A DNA stretch of 41,769 bases from DAOUFU01 sp034429275 (GCA_034429275.1 DAOUFU010000132.1:1-41769), one strand, 5' to 3'. Counted from the first letter of the stretch, positions 16,619-25,154 are shown. Made by a program: numbers and translations. The notes: generated by a model not told the origin, from the letters alone.

Positions 16619-19414
16619 ATGAAAAGAGAGTACTCTCCTATGACGACAGTGATTTCTGAACATGCCTGGCACACGTTGCCAGTCGATGAAGTGATTCGCG
16701 CCTTCGAGACTGATGCCGACCGCGGGCTGAGCGAAGTGGAAGCAGCATCGCGGCTCGAACATTATGGAAAAAACGCACTCCGTGAACAACCCCGGCCTAC
16801 CTTCTGGCAACGCCTGATTGCGCAATTCCAGAGTTTTGTAATCTATATCCTGATCTTCGCAGCAGTGCTTTCCGTTTTGATGGGTGACTGGATCGAGGCA
16901 GCAGCGATTGGGGCGATCATTATTCTCAACGCGGCCCTAGGAGTCATTCAGGAAGGCAAAGCGGAAGAAGCGCTCGCTTCGCTGCACAAGCTCACTTCGC
17001 CAGATGCAATGGTAATTCGTGACGGTCATCACCGCGTGATCCCTGCAACAGAAGTCGTGCCAGGTGATGTTGTGCTGCTGGACGCAGGCAATCATATCCC
17101 CGCTGATGTGCGATTGATCGAAACCGTCAATCTCAAAATCGACGAAGCAGCACTCACAGGCGAGTCGATGGGTGTTGAAAAACACGCCGATCTGATAGTG
17201 AATGAAAACACCATCCTCGGTGACCGAAGAAACATGGGTTACATGAGCACGACAGCTACTTATGGGCGGGGTAGGGGAGTAGTCGTTGGCACTGGCATGA
17301 ATACCGAGATCGGCAAGATCGCCGATATGATTCAGTCCACTGAAAACGAACCAACTCCACTGCAGATCAGACTGGACGAACTTGGCCGCACACTGAGTAT
17401 TGCAGCACTGGTGATCTGCCTGATCGTGGGAGTGGTGATCTTCATTCGCGAGATCACTGATTCAGATATGAACCTGGTAGAGGCCGTCAAAGATTCGCTG
17501 TTGACGGCAGTGGCCCTGGCGATTGCCGCTGTACCCGAAGGGCTGCCAGCTATCGTAACGATCAACCTAGCGATCGGAATGCGCGAAATGATCAAGCGCA
17601 ATGCCCTAATCCGCCGACTGCCCGCCGTCGAGACGCTGGGGAGTGCGTCTGCGATCTGCTCGGACAAAACAGGCACACTCACACAAAACCAAATGACTGC
17701 CGTCAAACTGTACACCAATGGGCAGATCATCGATATCACGGGAAAGGGTTACGCACCACAGGGTGAATTTTCACTTGCTGGCGCTGTAGTCCCGCCCGAC
17801 AGACTCCCTGACGCTACCCGGCTCTTGATGGGTGCAATGCTGGCCAGCGATGCGCGGCTGGAAAGCAATAACGGCAACAGCGCGGGATACAACATGATCG
17901 GCGATCCCACTGAAGGTGCGCTGGTCGTCGCAGCAGCAAAAGCAAACATCTGGCGAGAACTAGCCGAGCGTGACCTGCCCCGCGTGAACGAAATCCCCTT
18001 CGACTCGGCTCGCAAGCGGATGAGTACCATTCACAAGTCTCCCAATGGTAGCTCCTATATCGTCTTCACCAAAGGCGCACCAGAGATCGTGCTCGAACAC
18101 TGTACGAGCATCCGAAACAATGGAGGCCGACGGGCTTTGAGTACCACCGACCGCGAGCAGATTCGCAACATCAATCAAGCGATGGCCCACCAGGCGTTGC
18201 GAGTCCTGGCCGTAGCCGAGCGAGAGATGGAAGACTTGCCGGAGTCGATTACACCCGAAAGCATCGAGGAAGACCTGACGTTAATCGGACTGGTCGCCAT
18301 GATTGACCCGGCCCGGCCCGAAGTGAAGCCAGCCATCGCCAAAGCGCGGCAGGCAGGAATCCGCACAGTGATGGTGACGGGGGATTATCCTGATACCGCA
18401 GAGGCCATCGCACGGGAGATTGGTCTGCTGCGAGAAGACGGGCGCATTGTGCGGGGCAGCGAGATTGAGCAGATGTCGCACGAAGAACTGGCAAGTATTG
18501 CCGATAACGTAGATGTCTTCGCGCGCGTTTCGCCAGAACACAAGATGCGGATTGTGGAAGCGTTCCGCGCTCGAAATCACGTAGTCGCTATGACGGGTGA
18601 TGGAGTCAACGACGCACCGGCGCTCAAGCGAGCCAGCATCGGAGTCGCTATGGGTATCACGGGCACTGATGTCACCAAAGAGACGGCGGACATGGTGCTG
18701 ATGGATGACAATTACGTCAGCATCGTTTCGGCAGTAGAACAGGGACGCATCATCTACGCCAATATCCGAAAGTTCGTTTACTTCCTGCTCAGTTGCAACC
18801 TGGCCGAAATCGCCGTGATCTTCCTGGCCACACTGGCGGGGACACCTCCGCCGCTCACGCCAATTCAACTGCTGTGGATGAACCTGCTGACAGATGGTGC
18901 TCCTGCGCTGGCGCTCGGCGTGGAGAAGGGTGATCCTGACGTGATGGAATATCCGCCACGCCCAACACATGAACCCATCATCAACTGGGATATGCGAGTC
19001 GGCATGATTGTACAAACGATTGCGATCACAGCAGTAAGCCTGATCGCGTTCGCGTGGGGGCGGCATCTGGAACCCGATGATGGATGGGCGCTAGCGCGCA
19101 CAATGGCGTTTGTGACGCTTTCGGCGTCCCAACTTGCTCGCGCCTATACTACACGATCCGAACTCTATTCCTTATGGAAAATCGGAATATGGACCAACAA
19201 GTATATGCAATACGCTGTGTTGGCTTCCATAATCCTCCTCATACTGGTGCTCTACATACCATTCCTGGCCGAAGTGTTTGATACTGCTCCACTCACCACC
19301 AGCCACTGGGTCATCTTGCTGCCCTTGATCCTGCTGCCGTCGGTCGTGGCCGAGATCACCAAAGTCTTCTTGAGGGCACATCATCGGCGAGGCATTCAGA
19401 CTGTGACAGTGTGA
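16619..19414 (+). CDS. Cation-transporting P-type ATPase, P2A (Ca2+-type)
   Basis: This is a 931-residue ion pump of the SERCA/PMR1-like group, exporting Ca2+ (or possibly Mn2+) at the cost of ATP. Order: cation-ATPase N-terminal domain (about 15-75), first helices, actuator TGES (180-183), PEGL in M4 (306-309), phosphorylation motif DKTGT (D349), nucleotide-binding KGAPE, hinge TGDGVNDAPALKRASIGVA, and M5-M10. Ca2+ ligands seen are E307 (M4), SCNLAE (M5) and NLLTDG (M6). The M8 position that is Glu908 in rabbit SERCA is Gln here (ASQLARA), as in plasma-membrane Ca2+ pumps, suggesting one ion per cycle. GGAG lies four bases before ATG 16619; a second ATG at 16640 is possible. It is monocistronic or leads the HDAC gene, 167 bases downstream. 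Confidence 0.93.
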   Translation: MKREYSPMTTVISEHAWHTLPVDEVIRAFETDADRGLSEVEAASRLEHYGKNALREQPRPTFWQRLIAQFQSFVIYILIFAAVLSVLMGDWIEAAAIGAIIILNAALGVIQEGKAEEALASLHKLTSPDAMVIRDGHHRVIPATEVVPGDVVLLDAGNHIPADVRLIETVNLKIDEAALTGESMGVEKHADLIVNENTILGDRRNMGYMSTTATYGRGRGVVVGTGMNTEIGKIADMIQSTENEPTPLQIRLDELGRTLSIAALVICLIVGVVIFIREITDSDMNLVEAVKDSLLTAVALAIAAVPEGLPAIVTINLAIGMREMIKRNALIRRLPAVETLGSASAICSDKTGTLTQNQMTAVKLYTNGQIIDITGKGYAPQGEFSLAGAVVPPDRLPDATRLLMGAMLASDARLESNNGNSAGYNMIGDPTEGALVVAAAKANIWRELAERDLPRVNEIPFDSARKRMSTIHKSPNGSSYIVFTKGAPEIVLEHCTSIRNNGGRRALSTTDREQIRNINQAMAHQALRVLAVAEREMEDLPESITPESIEEDLTLIGLVAMIDPARPEVKPAIAKARQAGIRTVMVTGDYPDTAEAIAREIGLLREDGRIVRGSEIEQMSHEELASIADNVDVFARVSPEHKMRIVEAFRARNHVVAMTGDGVNDAPALKRASIGVAMGITGTDVTKETADMVLMDDNYVSIVSAVEQGRIIYANIRKFVYFLLSCNLAEIAVIFLATLAGTPPPLTPIQLLWMNLLTDGAPALALGVEKGDPDVMEYPPRPTHEPIINWDMRVGMIVQTIAITAVSLIAFAWGRHLEPDDGWALARTMAFVTLSASQLARAYTTRSELYSLWKIGIWTNKYMQYAVLASIILLILVLYIPFLAEVFDTAPLTTSHWVILLPLILLPSVVAEITKVFLRAHHRRGIQTVTV

Positions 19415-19515
19415 GTGTCTGGACCAGATTCTTATGTAACAGTAGTTGTGTCTCCACAGGATTCACATGGGCGGCGACTTGCACAACAAGGGTAGAGCAG
19501 CAGGTCGCGGCCCGC

Positions 19516-19533
19516 TTGTGACGCTATTCACAA
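19516..19533. promoter_or_regulatory. CRP/FNR-like palindromic operator upstream of the HDAC gene
   Basis: TTGTGA and TCACAA form perfect inverted half-sites around a 6-base centre (CGCTAT), which is the symmetrical TGTGA-N6-TCACA pattern of CRP-family regulators. It lies 49-66 bases before the HDAC start codon in the 167-base gap after the ATPase gene. No regulator gene is in the window, so binding is inferred from the motif alone. Confidence 0.5.
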
Positions 19534-19581
19534 ACGTGCCGTGAAACACATTTTGAGCGCGGTAGAGGAGTCACCAACTGA

Positions 19582-20508
19582 ATGAAGGTATTCTACAGCG
19601 ATCAATTTGCACTTCCTCTGCCAGAGGGGCATCGGTTTCCACTTCGCAAATATGCGCGCTTGCGCGAACGGTTGCTAACGGATCAAATCCTCAACCCCGA
19701 TGATTTGTTCGTATCAGAACCTGCCAGCGATGAACAACTCACGCGCGTTCACACAGAGACTTATGTTCGGAACGTGTGTTTGGGGCTGCTCACTGAAAAG
19801 GAAATGCGCCGCATTGGATTTCCGTGGTCACCCCAAATGGTAGAACGGTCACGACGATCGGTGGGCGGCACAATCGGCGCGTGCCGGGCAGCGCTGGCGG
19901 ATGGAATTGCTGCCAACCTGGCAGGCGGAACGCACCACGCTTTCCCTGACTTTGGGGCCGGATTCTGCGTATTCAACGATGTCGCAGTGGCAGCGTGTGC
20001 AATGCTGGCCGAGGAACGAGTGCAGAAAGTGGTCATCCTGGATTGTGATGTTCACCAGGGCGACGGGACAGCAGCGATCTTCGCCGAAAACGAGCAAGTC
20101 TTCACGTTCTCAATTCACGGGGCAAAGAACTTTCCCTTCCACAAACAACAGAGTGATCTTGACATTGAAGTAGGCGATGGCATTGAGGATCAAGAATACC
20201 TGCGGCACGTTTCTCACGGCGTGACTACTGCGCTGACCCTGGCAGATGCCGACCTGGCCATTTATATCGCGGGAGCAGACCCCTTTAGCGATGATCGGCT
20301 GGGCCGAATGAACGTGAGCAAAGCCGGACTGCTGAGCCGCGACCAGTTTGTGCTAGAGTCGTGCGCTGCACAGGGCATTCCGACCGCTATCGTGCTTGGC
20401 GGAGGCTATGCACGGAACATCGAGGACGTGGTGGATATTCACGCGAGAACGATCCAGACGGCGTGCGAACTCCAGGGAAAATTCCGGAATGGCAGGCAGG
20501 CCCCATAA
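19582..20508 (+). CDS. Histone-deacetylase-family (class IV-like) amidohydrolase
   Basis: This 308-residue enzyme belongs to the arginase/deacetylase fold. Bacterial members remove acetyl groups from proteins, polyamines or acetoin-related substrates. The catalytic His pair is in GGTHHA (H118, H119). Zinc ligands are D156 and H158 in DCDVHQGDGT and D233 in AGADPF. The transition-state tyrosine is Y276 in LGGGYARN. All key residues are intact, so it should be active. The short length and NDVAVAA/GGGYAR motifs are closest to the HDAC11-like class IV group. ATG at 19582 follows GAGGAG by about eleven bases, slightly far. A CRP-like palindrome lies upstream. The in vivo substrate is unknown; AcuC-type acetoin functions are not supported because no acs or acuA gene is adjacent. 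Confidence 0.92.
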   Translation: MKVFYSDQFALPLPEGHRFPLRKYARLRERLLTDQILNPDDLFVSEPASDEQLTRVHTETYVRNVCLGLLTEKEMRRIGFPWSPQMVERSRRSVGGTIGACRAALADGIAANLAGGTHHAFPDFGAGFCVFNDVAVAACAMLAEERVQKVVILDCDVHQGDGTAAIFAENEQVFTFSIHGAKNFPFHKQQSDLDIEVGDGIEDQEYLRHVSHGVTTALTLADADLAIYIAGADPFSDDRLGRMNVSKAGLLSRDQFVLESCAAQGIPTAIVLGGGYARNIEDVVDIHARTIQTACELQGKFRNGRQAP

Positions 20509-20512
20509 AGGC

Positions 20513-20542
20513 GAGCGTCGCGTGTGGGGAAACGCGACGCTC
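20513..20542 (+). terminator. Hairpin after the HDAC gene (terminator-like)
   Basis: An 11-bp perfect stem (20513-20523 with 20532-20542, GAGCGTCGCGT/ACGCGACGCTC) has an 8-base loop and starts four bases after the stop codon. No T tract follows directly; the next T run is at 20575-20579, so it may be a weak terminator or an mRNA 3'-end stabiliser. Confidence 0.45.
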
Positions 20543-20603
20543 TAGCGGGTGGGGTGGTGGGATGTTTTTACATAGTGTTGAGGACAGTATAAAAAACTTG
20601 TAG

Positions 20604-20645
20604 AAAAAAGTCAAGCAATTGTAACATTACGTCTTGCATTACAAT
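20604..20645 (-). terminator. Possible AT-rich terminator of the trpS/zinc-ribbon transcript
   Basis: The inverted repeat ATTGTAA (20618-20624) / TTACAAT (20639-20645) is followed on the minus strand, after eight bases, by six T residues (complement of A20604-20609). It is 40 bases beyond the stop at 20685. The stem is short and AT-rich, so the call is tentative. The 20560-20650 stretch is strikingly AT-rich against its surroundings. Confidence 0.35.
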
Positions 20646-20684
20646 AGCGTCCGCTGCGCTCAACTAATCCCTCAAACATCGCGT

Positions 20685-21410
20685 TCAGGCGGGATTAGCC
20701 CCAAGGCGAAGCGCCGAAATAATGGCTGCGACAAGTTGAGCATCCCATTGATTGGCAATATTGGTCCCTCGATATTGCAGCAGTTCGTCGCCGCTGCTCA
20801 CCAAAACGCGCCAGGATCGAGCATCGTAAAACACATCTTCGATATGGGTGAGGGGATGAGACCAATCGCGGCGCTGGCCCAGCAGATGCAAATTGTGCCC
20901 GGTAACAAAGAACTTCCCCGAATCTAGCACCGGACCCTGATCGGCACGCACCAGGAATCCCGTTGGGGGAGCCTGCTGGAAAGTCACCCCTGAGAGGGTG
21001 AGATAGACCAGCTCATCGGGAGTCATCAATGGAAGAGGCGGATCAAGCGGCGCGGGGTGGAGCCAGGCCAGGTCTCCACGCTGTGTCTGCTGAACTCGCT
21101 GACGCTGGACAAAACCTCGTCGGCTGATTTCCAGGGCCGCAGGAGCATCGAGCCAGCCCACGCCGCCCAGGTTGTGCATCACATAATAAAAGCGCGGATC
21201 ACGGTTGACCTGGCGATAGCGAATACGCCACCATTCCGGATTCTCAGGGTCGTAATCGAGCTGAGCTATTGATTGGCACTGAGTGCACCTGACCAGTGGA
21301 AAGGAGTTTCCCAAGCGCCAAAACTGGCGCGGAGCCGCCAACAGGGTCGTCCCCTCGCTGTGACAGTACAGACAGCCCGCCAGGGGCGGAATCGACGGCT
21401 GCACGCCCAT
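20685..21410 (-). CDS. Zinc-ribbon protein of unknown function, PH-like C-terminal region
   Basis: The 241-residue product begins with a four-cysteine zinc ribbon (CLYC at about residues 13-16 and CTQC about 30 residues later). A middle part rich in Trp, Tyr and Arg follows. The C-terminal half (GKFFVTGHNLHLLGQ, then an LTHIEDV strand and a final amphipathic helix) resembles the seven-strand-plus-helix layout of bacterial PH-like domains. I do not recognise a named family. ATG at 21410 is chosen: it lies 19 bases after the trpS stop and removes an overlap that the longer frame (to 21548) would have with trpS. It is co-transcribed with trpS. No membrane segment or signal peptide is visible, so it is probably cytoplasmic. 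Confidence 0.65.
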   Translation of the reverse strand: MGVQPSIPPLAGCLYCHSEGTTLLAAPRQFWRLGNSFPLVRCTQCQSIAQLDYDPENPEWWRIRYRQVNRDPRFYYVMHNLGGVGWLDAPAALEISRRGFVQRQRVQQTQRGDLAWLHPAPLDPPLPLMTPDELVYLTLSGVTFQQAPPTGFLVRADQGPVLDSGKFFVTGHNLHLLGQRRDWSHPLTHIEDVFYDARSWRVLVSSGDELLQYRGTNIANQWDAQLVAAIISALRLGANPA

Positions 21411-21429
21411 CGCCGGACCTACGCTTTCG

Positions 21430-22458
21430 TCACCTTTGTGGAGGCAAGAATCCCATATTCTTTCGTACGAGCGCCAACGTCTCATCTGCAACAGCAGAGG
21501 CTTTTTCGGCACCCCGCGCCAAAATCGCGTCGATGTAGGACAGGTCACTCGTGAGTTCGGAATAACGCTGCTGAATCGGACCGAGCAGTTCGATCACTAC
21601 CTCCGCCACCTCTTTTTTCAGGTCGCCATAACCGCGAGCCGAAGCGAAATGCGACTCGATTTCCGCCTGAGATTGACCGGTGATGGCCTGATAAATCTGG
21701 AGAAGGTTGTTAACTCCCTGGCGAGCGGGGTCTGAATTGAAAGAAATCTCGTTCCCCGAATCGGTGACAGCACGCATGATCTTCTTTTTGGCGGCTGCCG
21801 GTGGGTCCAGCAAATAAACCGCGTGGTAGTCGCCAGTAGTGGTTTTGCTCATCTTAGCCGACGGATCGTCCAGGCCCATAATACGCGCACCAGTCGGCGG
21901 AATCATTGCCTCCGGCACGGTGAACGTCTCACCAAACAGGTGATTGAATCGCAGGGCGACATCGCGCGTCAGCTCCAGATGCTGGCGCTGATCATCACCG
22001 ACGGGCACAGCATCGGCTTGATAGAGCAGAATATCCGCCGCCATCAACACAGGATAATCGAGCAGGCCGGTGCTCACCGAATCGGACTGCTGCTTGGCCG
22101 CTTTGTCCTTGAACTGCGTCATCCGGTTGAGCCACCCAAGAGGCGTAACACAGTTGAGCAACCATGCCAGCTCGGAATGCGCGGAGACATGGGACTGCAC
22201 AAAGATCGTCGAGATCTCCGGGTCGATACCACAAGCGATATAGAGTGCGGCGACTTCACGAGTCTTGGCTGCCAGGATCGAGGGATCGTAAGGCACTGTA
22301 ACCGCGTGGAGATCCACGACACAAAAGTAACTCTCGAAATTGTACTGTTCTCGCGCCCACTGCGAGAGTGCGCCAAGATAGTTGCCGATCGTCAGACTGC
22401 CCGAAGGCTGAACGCCTGACAATACGCGTTTGCGTTCTTTTGAACTACTGCTGCCCAT
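21430..22458 (-). CDS. trpS: Tryptophanyl-tRNA synthetase
   Basis: This class I synthetase charges tRNA-Trp with tryptophan. The 342-residue length is normal. The HIGH equivalent is TIGN (23-26) after the SGVQPSG entry, the tryptophan and ATP pocket block GLLDYPVLMAADILLYQADA spans 131-150, followed by VPVGDDQRQHLELTRD, and the KMSKS equivalent is KMSKT (202-206). ATG at 22458 follows AAGG by nine bases. A short leader of about 85 bases shows no T-box features. It is followed by the zinc-ribbon gene. tRNA-Arg lies directly upstream on the same strand. Confidence 0.97.
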   Translation of the reverse strand: MGSSSSKERKRVLSGVQPSGSLTIGNYLGALSQWAREQYNFESYFCVVDLHAVTVPYDPSILAAKTREVAALYIACGIDPEISTIFVQSHVSAHSELAWLLNCVTPLGWLNRMTQFKDKAAKQQSDSVSTGLLDYPVLMAADILLYQADAVPVGDDQRQHLELTRDVALRFNHLFGETFTVPEAMIPPTGARIMGLDDPSAKMSKTTTGDYHAVYLLDPPAAAKKKIMRAVTDSGNEISFNSDPARQGVNNLLQIYQAITGQSQAEIESHFASARGYGDLKKEVAEVVIELLGPIQQRYSELTSDLSYIDAILARGAEKASAVADETLALVRKNMGFLPPQR

Positions 22459-22548
22459 ATATGACTACCTTAACGTGTGTGAAGAAAACAGACGGCAATC
22501 GGGCCAGAGCCAGCACTGAGGCATTAGCCCACGACAGAAACCAGGGAC

Positions 22549-22577
22549 ATTGTAGCACCGGGAACCAGTGCAAACAA
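22549..22577 (-). promoter_or_regulatory. Candidate trpS promoter
   Basis: On the minus strand TACAAT (22549-22554) and TTGTTT (22572-22577) are 17 bases apart. The -35 box abuts the T tract of the tRNA-Arg terminator, so trpS transcription can restart just after tRNA transcription stops. Confidence 0.45.
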
Positions 22578-22579
22578 CC

Positions 22580-22613
22580 AAAACAGCCTGCATCATGGAT
22601 AGGATACAGGCTG
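22580..22613 (-). terminator. Terminator of tRNA-Arg
   Basis: CAGCCTG (22584-22590) and CAGGCTG (22607-22613) form a 7-bp stem with a 16-base loop. On the minus strand it is followed by TTTTGGTTG. It begins six bases after the tRNA 3' end. Confidence 0.6.
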
Positions 22614-22618
22614 CGATA

Positions 22619-22691
22619 CGCCGCCGGCAGGATTCGAACCCACGACGCCTAGTTCCGAAGACTAGCGCTCTATCCACTGAGCTACGGCGGC
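22619..22691 (-). tRNA. tRNA-Arg (anticodon UCG)
   Basis: The minus strand folds into a full 73-base cloverleaf. The acceptor GCCGCCG pairs with CGGCGGC. The anticodon stem CTAGT/ACTAG encloses the loop CTTCGGA, giving anticodon TCG (reads CGA). The T loop is TTCGAAT; the T stem GTGGG/CCTGC contains two G-U pairs. The 3' CCA is not encoded and must be added enzymatically. The gene has its own promoter and terminator. Confidence 0.95.
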
Positions 22692-22711
22692 AACAACTTT
22701 CGACTGCTTCA

Positions 22712-22740
22712 AGGATACCATGCTCGCCCATGCTTTTCAA
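22712..22740 (-). promoter_or_regulatory. Promoter of tRNA-Arg, overlapping the end of the STAND gene
   Basis: On the minus strand TTGAAA (22735-22740) and TATCCT (22712-22717) have a 17-base spacer. Transcription would start near 22705, about 14 bases before the mature tRNA. The -35 box covers the stop codon of the upstream gene, which ends at 22737. Confidence 0.55.
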
Positions 22741-25154
22741 TTATTATTTGCCAAAAGCCGGGCAAGGTTATCGTGAGTGACGGCCTCTCCCAAGGCATCT
22801 CCACAGCGCCGCTGGACTTCGAGCGCCTGGGTCAACATCTGACGGAGGCGCTCATCGGAAAGAGGCCCATCGCCGGACAAATGAAGTGAAACTGCAGCCA
22901 GATTGTTGGCACACCTCGCGTAACCAATCACGTCACCCGCATGATCGAGCAGATCGAGCGCGGCGGTCAGATAATCCACGGCTTCCAGGTACTGCCCGTT
23001 TGCCGTGTAAGCGTTGGCGACGATTGCCATCGCGCGACCTCGATCGGGATGCGCCTGGGGAAGCAGATCAAGCGACCGGTGAGCCGCCATGATTGCATCG
23101 GAAAAATGACCCAGCAATTCGTAGGCTCTGCTGGCCGTCCCCCAGGCACGCGCATCCCATCTTGACAGCCGACTGAGCCATGCCAGGGCGCGCGAAGCAT
23201 CTTGAGAATCAACCGCGATCTGTGCCAACTCGTGAATGCATCGTTCAACGCCCGACTCGTCCTCTTCGCGAAGTTCGATTTCAAGTGCTGACTGAGCAAA
23301 AGCGAGGGAGTCTCCCCATTCGCCCTGGTAACGACGAACAACCGACAGTTCAACCAGAGCGGAAGCATGATCCGGCGGATTCGCGTTTGCGCGAACGCAA
23401 AGGGATTCAAATACTGTGCGAGCTTGGGTGAAATCGCCTAACCAGCGCAGAGCCACTCCGACCTGAAGATCGCGCCATATCAGTTGTTCGCCAGTCAGAG
23501 CGTCGGTGTTACAGGCACGCAATTCATCGAGCCAGGGATGCCACAAGCGACCGCTCATAATTTGAGAGGCCAGATCAACCAGTAGAGTCCAACGGTCGCG
23601 GTTGGAAAGCGAGATACGGCGGGCGACCTGAACGATCTGCAGGGCATAGAACGGATCGGGATGAGACAACAGCCACTGCGCAGCCTTCGTCAACAAGGCA
23701 CGAACAAACTGAAGAAGCGATCCATCATCGTCCGAAGCAGGAGCTGTGCGCACCCGTTCCAAAACGAAAGATGCCACCATCGACGGCACCGTGTATGCCA
23801 TCGACTGATCATTTGACCGGGCTTCAAAGAGCGACATACGGCACAGAGTCGCCAACGCTGAGGCGAGAGCTACCGGAGGAATATCGAGAAGGGATTCGCA
23901 CCAGGAATATGGCAGAGCCAAAGGATGAAACAAACCCGCAGCAAGACAAAGCTGGCGCTCGGTGAGCGGAAGACCATTCCAGATAGAATCGAGCAAACTC
24001 GCCAGGGGTCGGGCGGACTCAAGCGCCGAGTCGGGTAGATGGCGCAGTGCGGCCCAGACGAGCTTGAGCGCCAATGGGTTGCCTCCGGCTGAGGACCACG
24101 CCGCATCCCAACGCGCACGCTGGCGCGGTGTCATCAGATCGCCAGGGTCCAGAAGCGCGAGCGCATGAGCGCACGACAGTTCGGGGATGGTGATCTGCGA
24201 ACACCACACCTCCGGCGGGAGTTCGATCCGGCTGGTGAGTATAACCAACGCCATATCGAGCACACCCAGCAAGGCTTCGCTCTGCGCGGCGATACCCTCT
24301 GTGCTATCCAAGACAATGAGCACGGTATGGGTGAAAAGATAGGCACGCAGCGCCTGCACCGGCTGTACATGTTCATCAGATCGAAGCCCCAGCCGCTCCA
24401 GGTTTTCATTCACCAGGGTATCAATCGACAAAACCTCACCACCAAGGGCCAACCAGACGACGTCATCCAGTATGGACAAGTCTGCCAGACGATGAGCTGC
24501 CGCAAGAGCAATGGCTGACTTGCCGATGCCTACGGGGCCATGCAGCAGCACATGGCGCGGCGGATCGGTCTCAGTAAGCAGATGGACCAAGGTCGGCAGC
24601 AGTGTCTCCACCCCGACAAGTATCGGAGGTTGAGATTGGGGCAAGGCCAGACGGAGCCGAAGCAGGCGATTTTGGCGACGGGCCTCACGTTCTATCCGAA
24701 CCAACTGCAGAGTGAGCCGCCGAATCCCGCGTTCCAGGCGGCGGCGCAGCGTTCGTTCGGGGACGCCGGTCAGGCTGGCGATGCCGGTCATGGAGAGTGC
24801 CTGATCGATACAGACATAGCGCAAATACAACAGTGCCCACGCTTCAAGCTCCGCATTGGAACATGAAAAATCGGTGGCGATCTGAAAGTTCGCGCCGGCA
24901 GGATCAGGCGGCGGCAGGTTAACAGCGGCACGTATGCGGCTGAAACGATCAACAATGACCGATGACAGCAGATCAAAGACGGCTACCTGCAACGCAGCCT
25001 GTCCGGCAATCTCATACGGCTCAAGCAGACGTTCGCGGACGGAAAGAAACGAATACAACACATGGTCGCGCATGTCGGAGCCAGTGCGCATAGCTTCAAG
25101 CGCCTGCTCTACGGCACGATCGTGCAGAATGGGGCGAGACAGGAAGCGGGTCAC
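22737..25154 (-). CDS. STAND ATPase regulator: helix-turn-helix, NB-ARC-like NTPase, TPR
   Basis: This 805-residue protein has the layout of signal-transducing STAND NTPases. An N-terminal helical region contains a sigma-like helix-turn-helix (about 117-150, with SLTGVPERTLRRRLERGI). The P-loop GPVGIGKS is at 206-213, Walker B VLIVLDS at 278-284, and a sensor LTSR lies soon after. A winged-helix-like region follows, then TPR units from about 550 to 805. It probably binds DNA when an unknown signal relieves TPR repression; a defence role is possible but there is no toxic effector domain. GTG at 25154 is used, six bases after the upstream stop. It forms a pair with the unknown gene before it. 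The HTH resembles those in ECF-like or LuxR-type proteins but I cannot place it firmly. Confidence 0.8.
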   Translation of the reverse strand: MTRFLSRPILHDRAVEQALEAMRTGSDMRDHVLYSFLSVRERLLEPYEIAGQAALQVAVFDLLSSVIVDRFSRIRAAVNLPPPDPAGANFQIATDFSCSNAELEAWALLYLRYVCIDQALSMTGIASLTGVPERTLRRRLERGIRRLTLQLVRIEREARRQNRLLRLRLALPQSQPPILVGVETLLPTLVHLLTETDPPRHVLLHGPVGIGKSAIALAAAHRLADLSILDDVVWLALGGEVLSIDTLVNENLERLGLRSDEHVQPVQALRAYLFTHTVLIVLDSTEGIAAQSEALLGVLDMALVILTSRIELPPEVWCSQITIPELSCAHALALLDPGDLMTPRQRARWDAAWSSAGGNPLALKLVWAALRHLPDSALESARPLASLLDSIWNGLPLTERQLCLAAGLFHPLALPYSWCESLLDIPPVALASALATLCRMSLFEARSNDQSMAYTVPSMVASFVLERVRTAPASDDDGSLLQFVRALLTKAAQWLLSHPDPFYALQIVQVARRISLSNRDRWTLLVDLASQIMSGRLWHPWLDELRACNTDALTGEQLIWRDLQVGVALRWLGDFTQARTVFESLCVRANANPPDHASALVELSVVRRYQGEWGDSLAFAQSALEIELREEDESGVERCIHELAQIAVDSQDASRALAWLSRLSRWDARAWGTASRAYELLGHFSDAIMAAHRSLDLLPQAHPDRGRAMAIVANAYTANGQYLEAVDYLTAALDLLDHAGDVIGYARCANNLAAVSLHLSGDGPLSDERLRQMLTQALEVQRRCGDALGEAVTHDNLARLLANNN

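Noticed and set aside
18281..19066. Minus-strand frame of about 261 codons inside the P-type ATPase gene
   Set aside because: His/Arg/Cys-rich translation without structure; the sense gene is an unambiguous P-type ATPase.
22459..22541. T-box or other riboswitch in the trpS leader
   Set aside because: The leader is only about 85 bases and shows neither a T-box consensus nor a terminator/antiterminator pair.
22737..25154. STAND protein as an Avs-type anti-phage defence gene
   Set aside because: It has no nuclease, TIR or other effector domain, and its N-terminus looks like a DNA-binding regulator; no other defence genes flank it.
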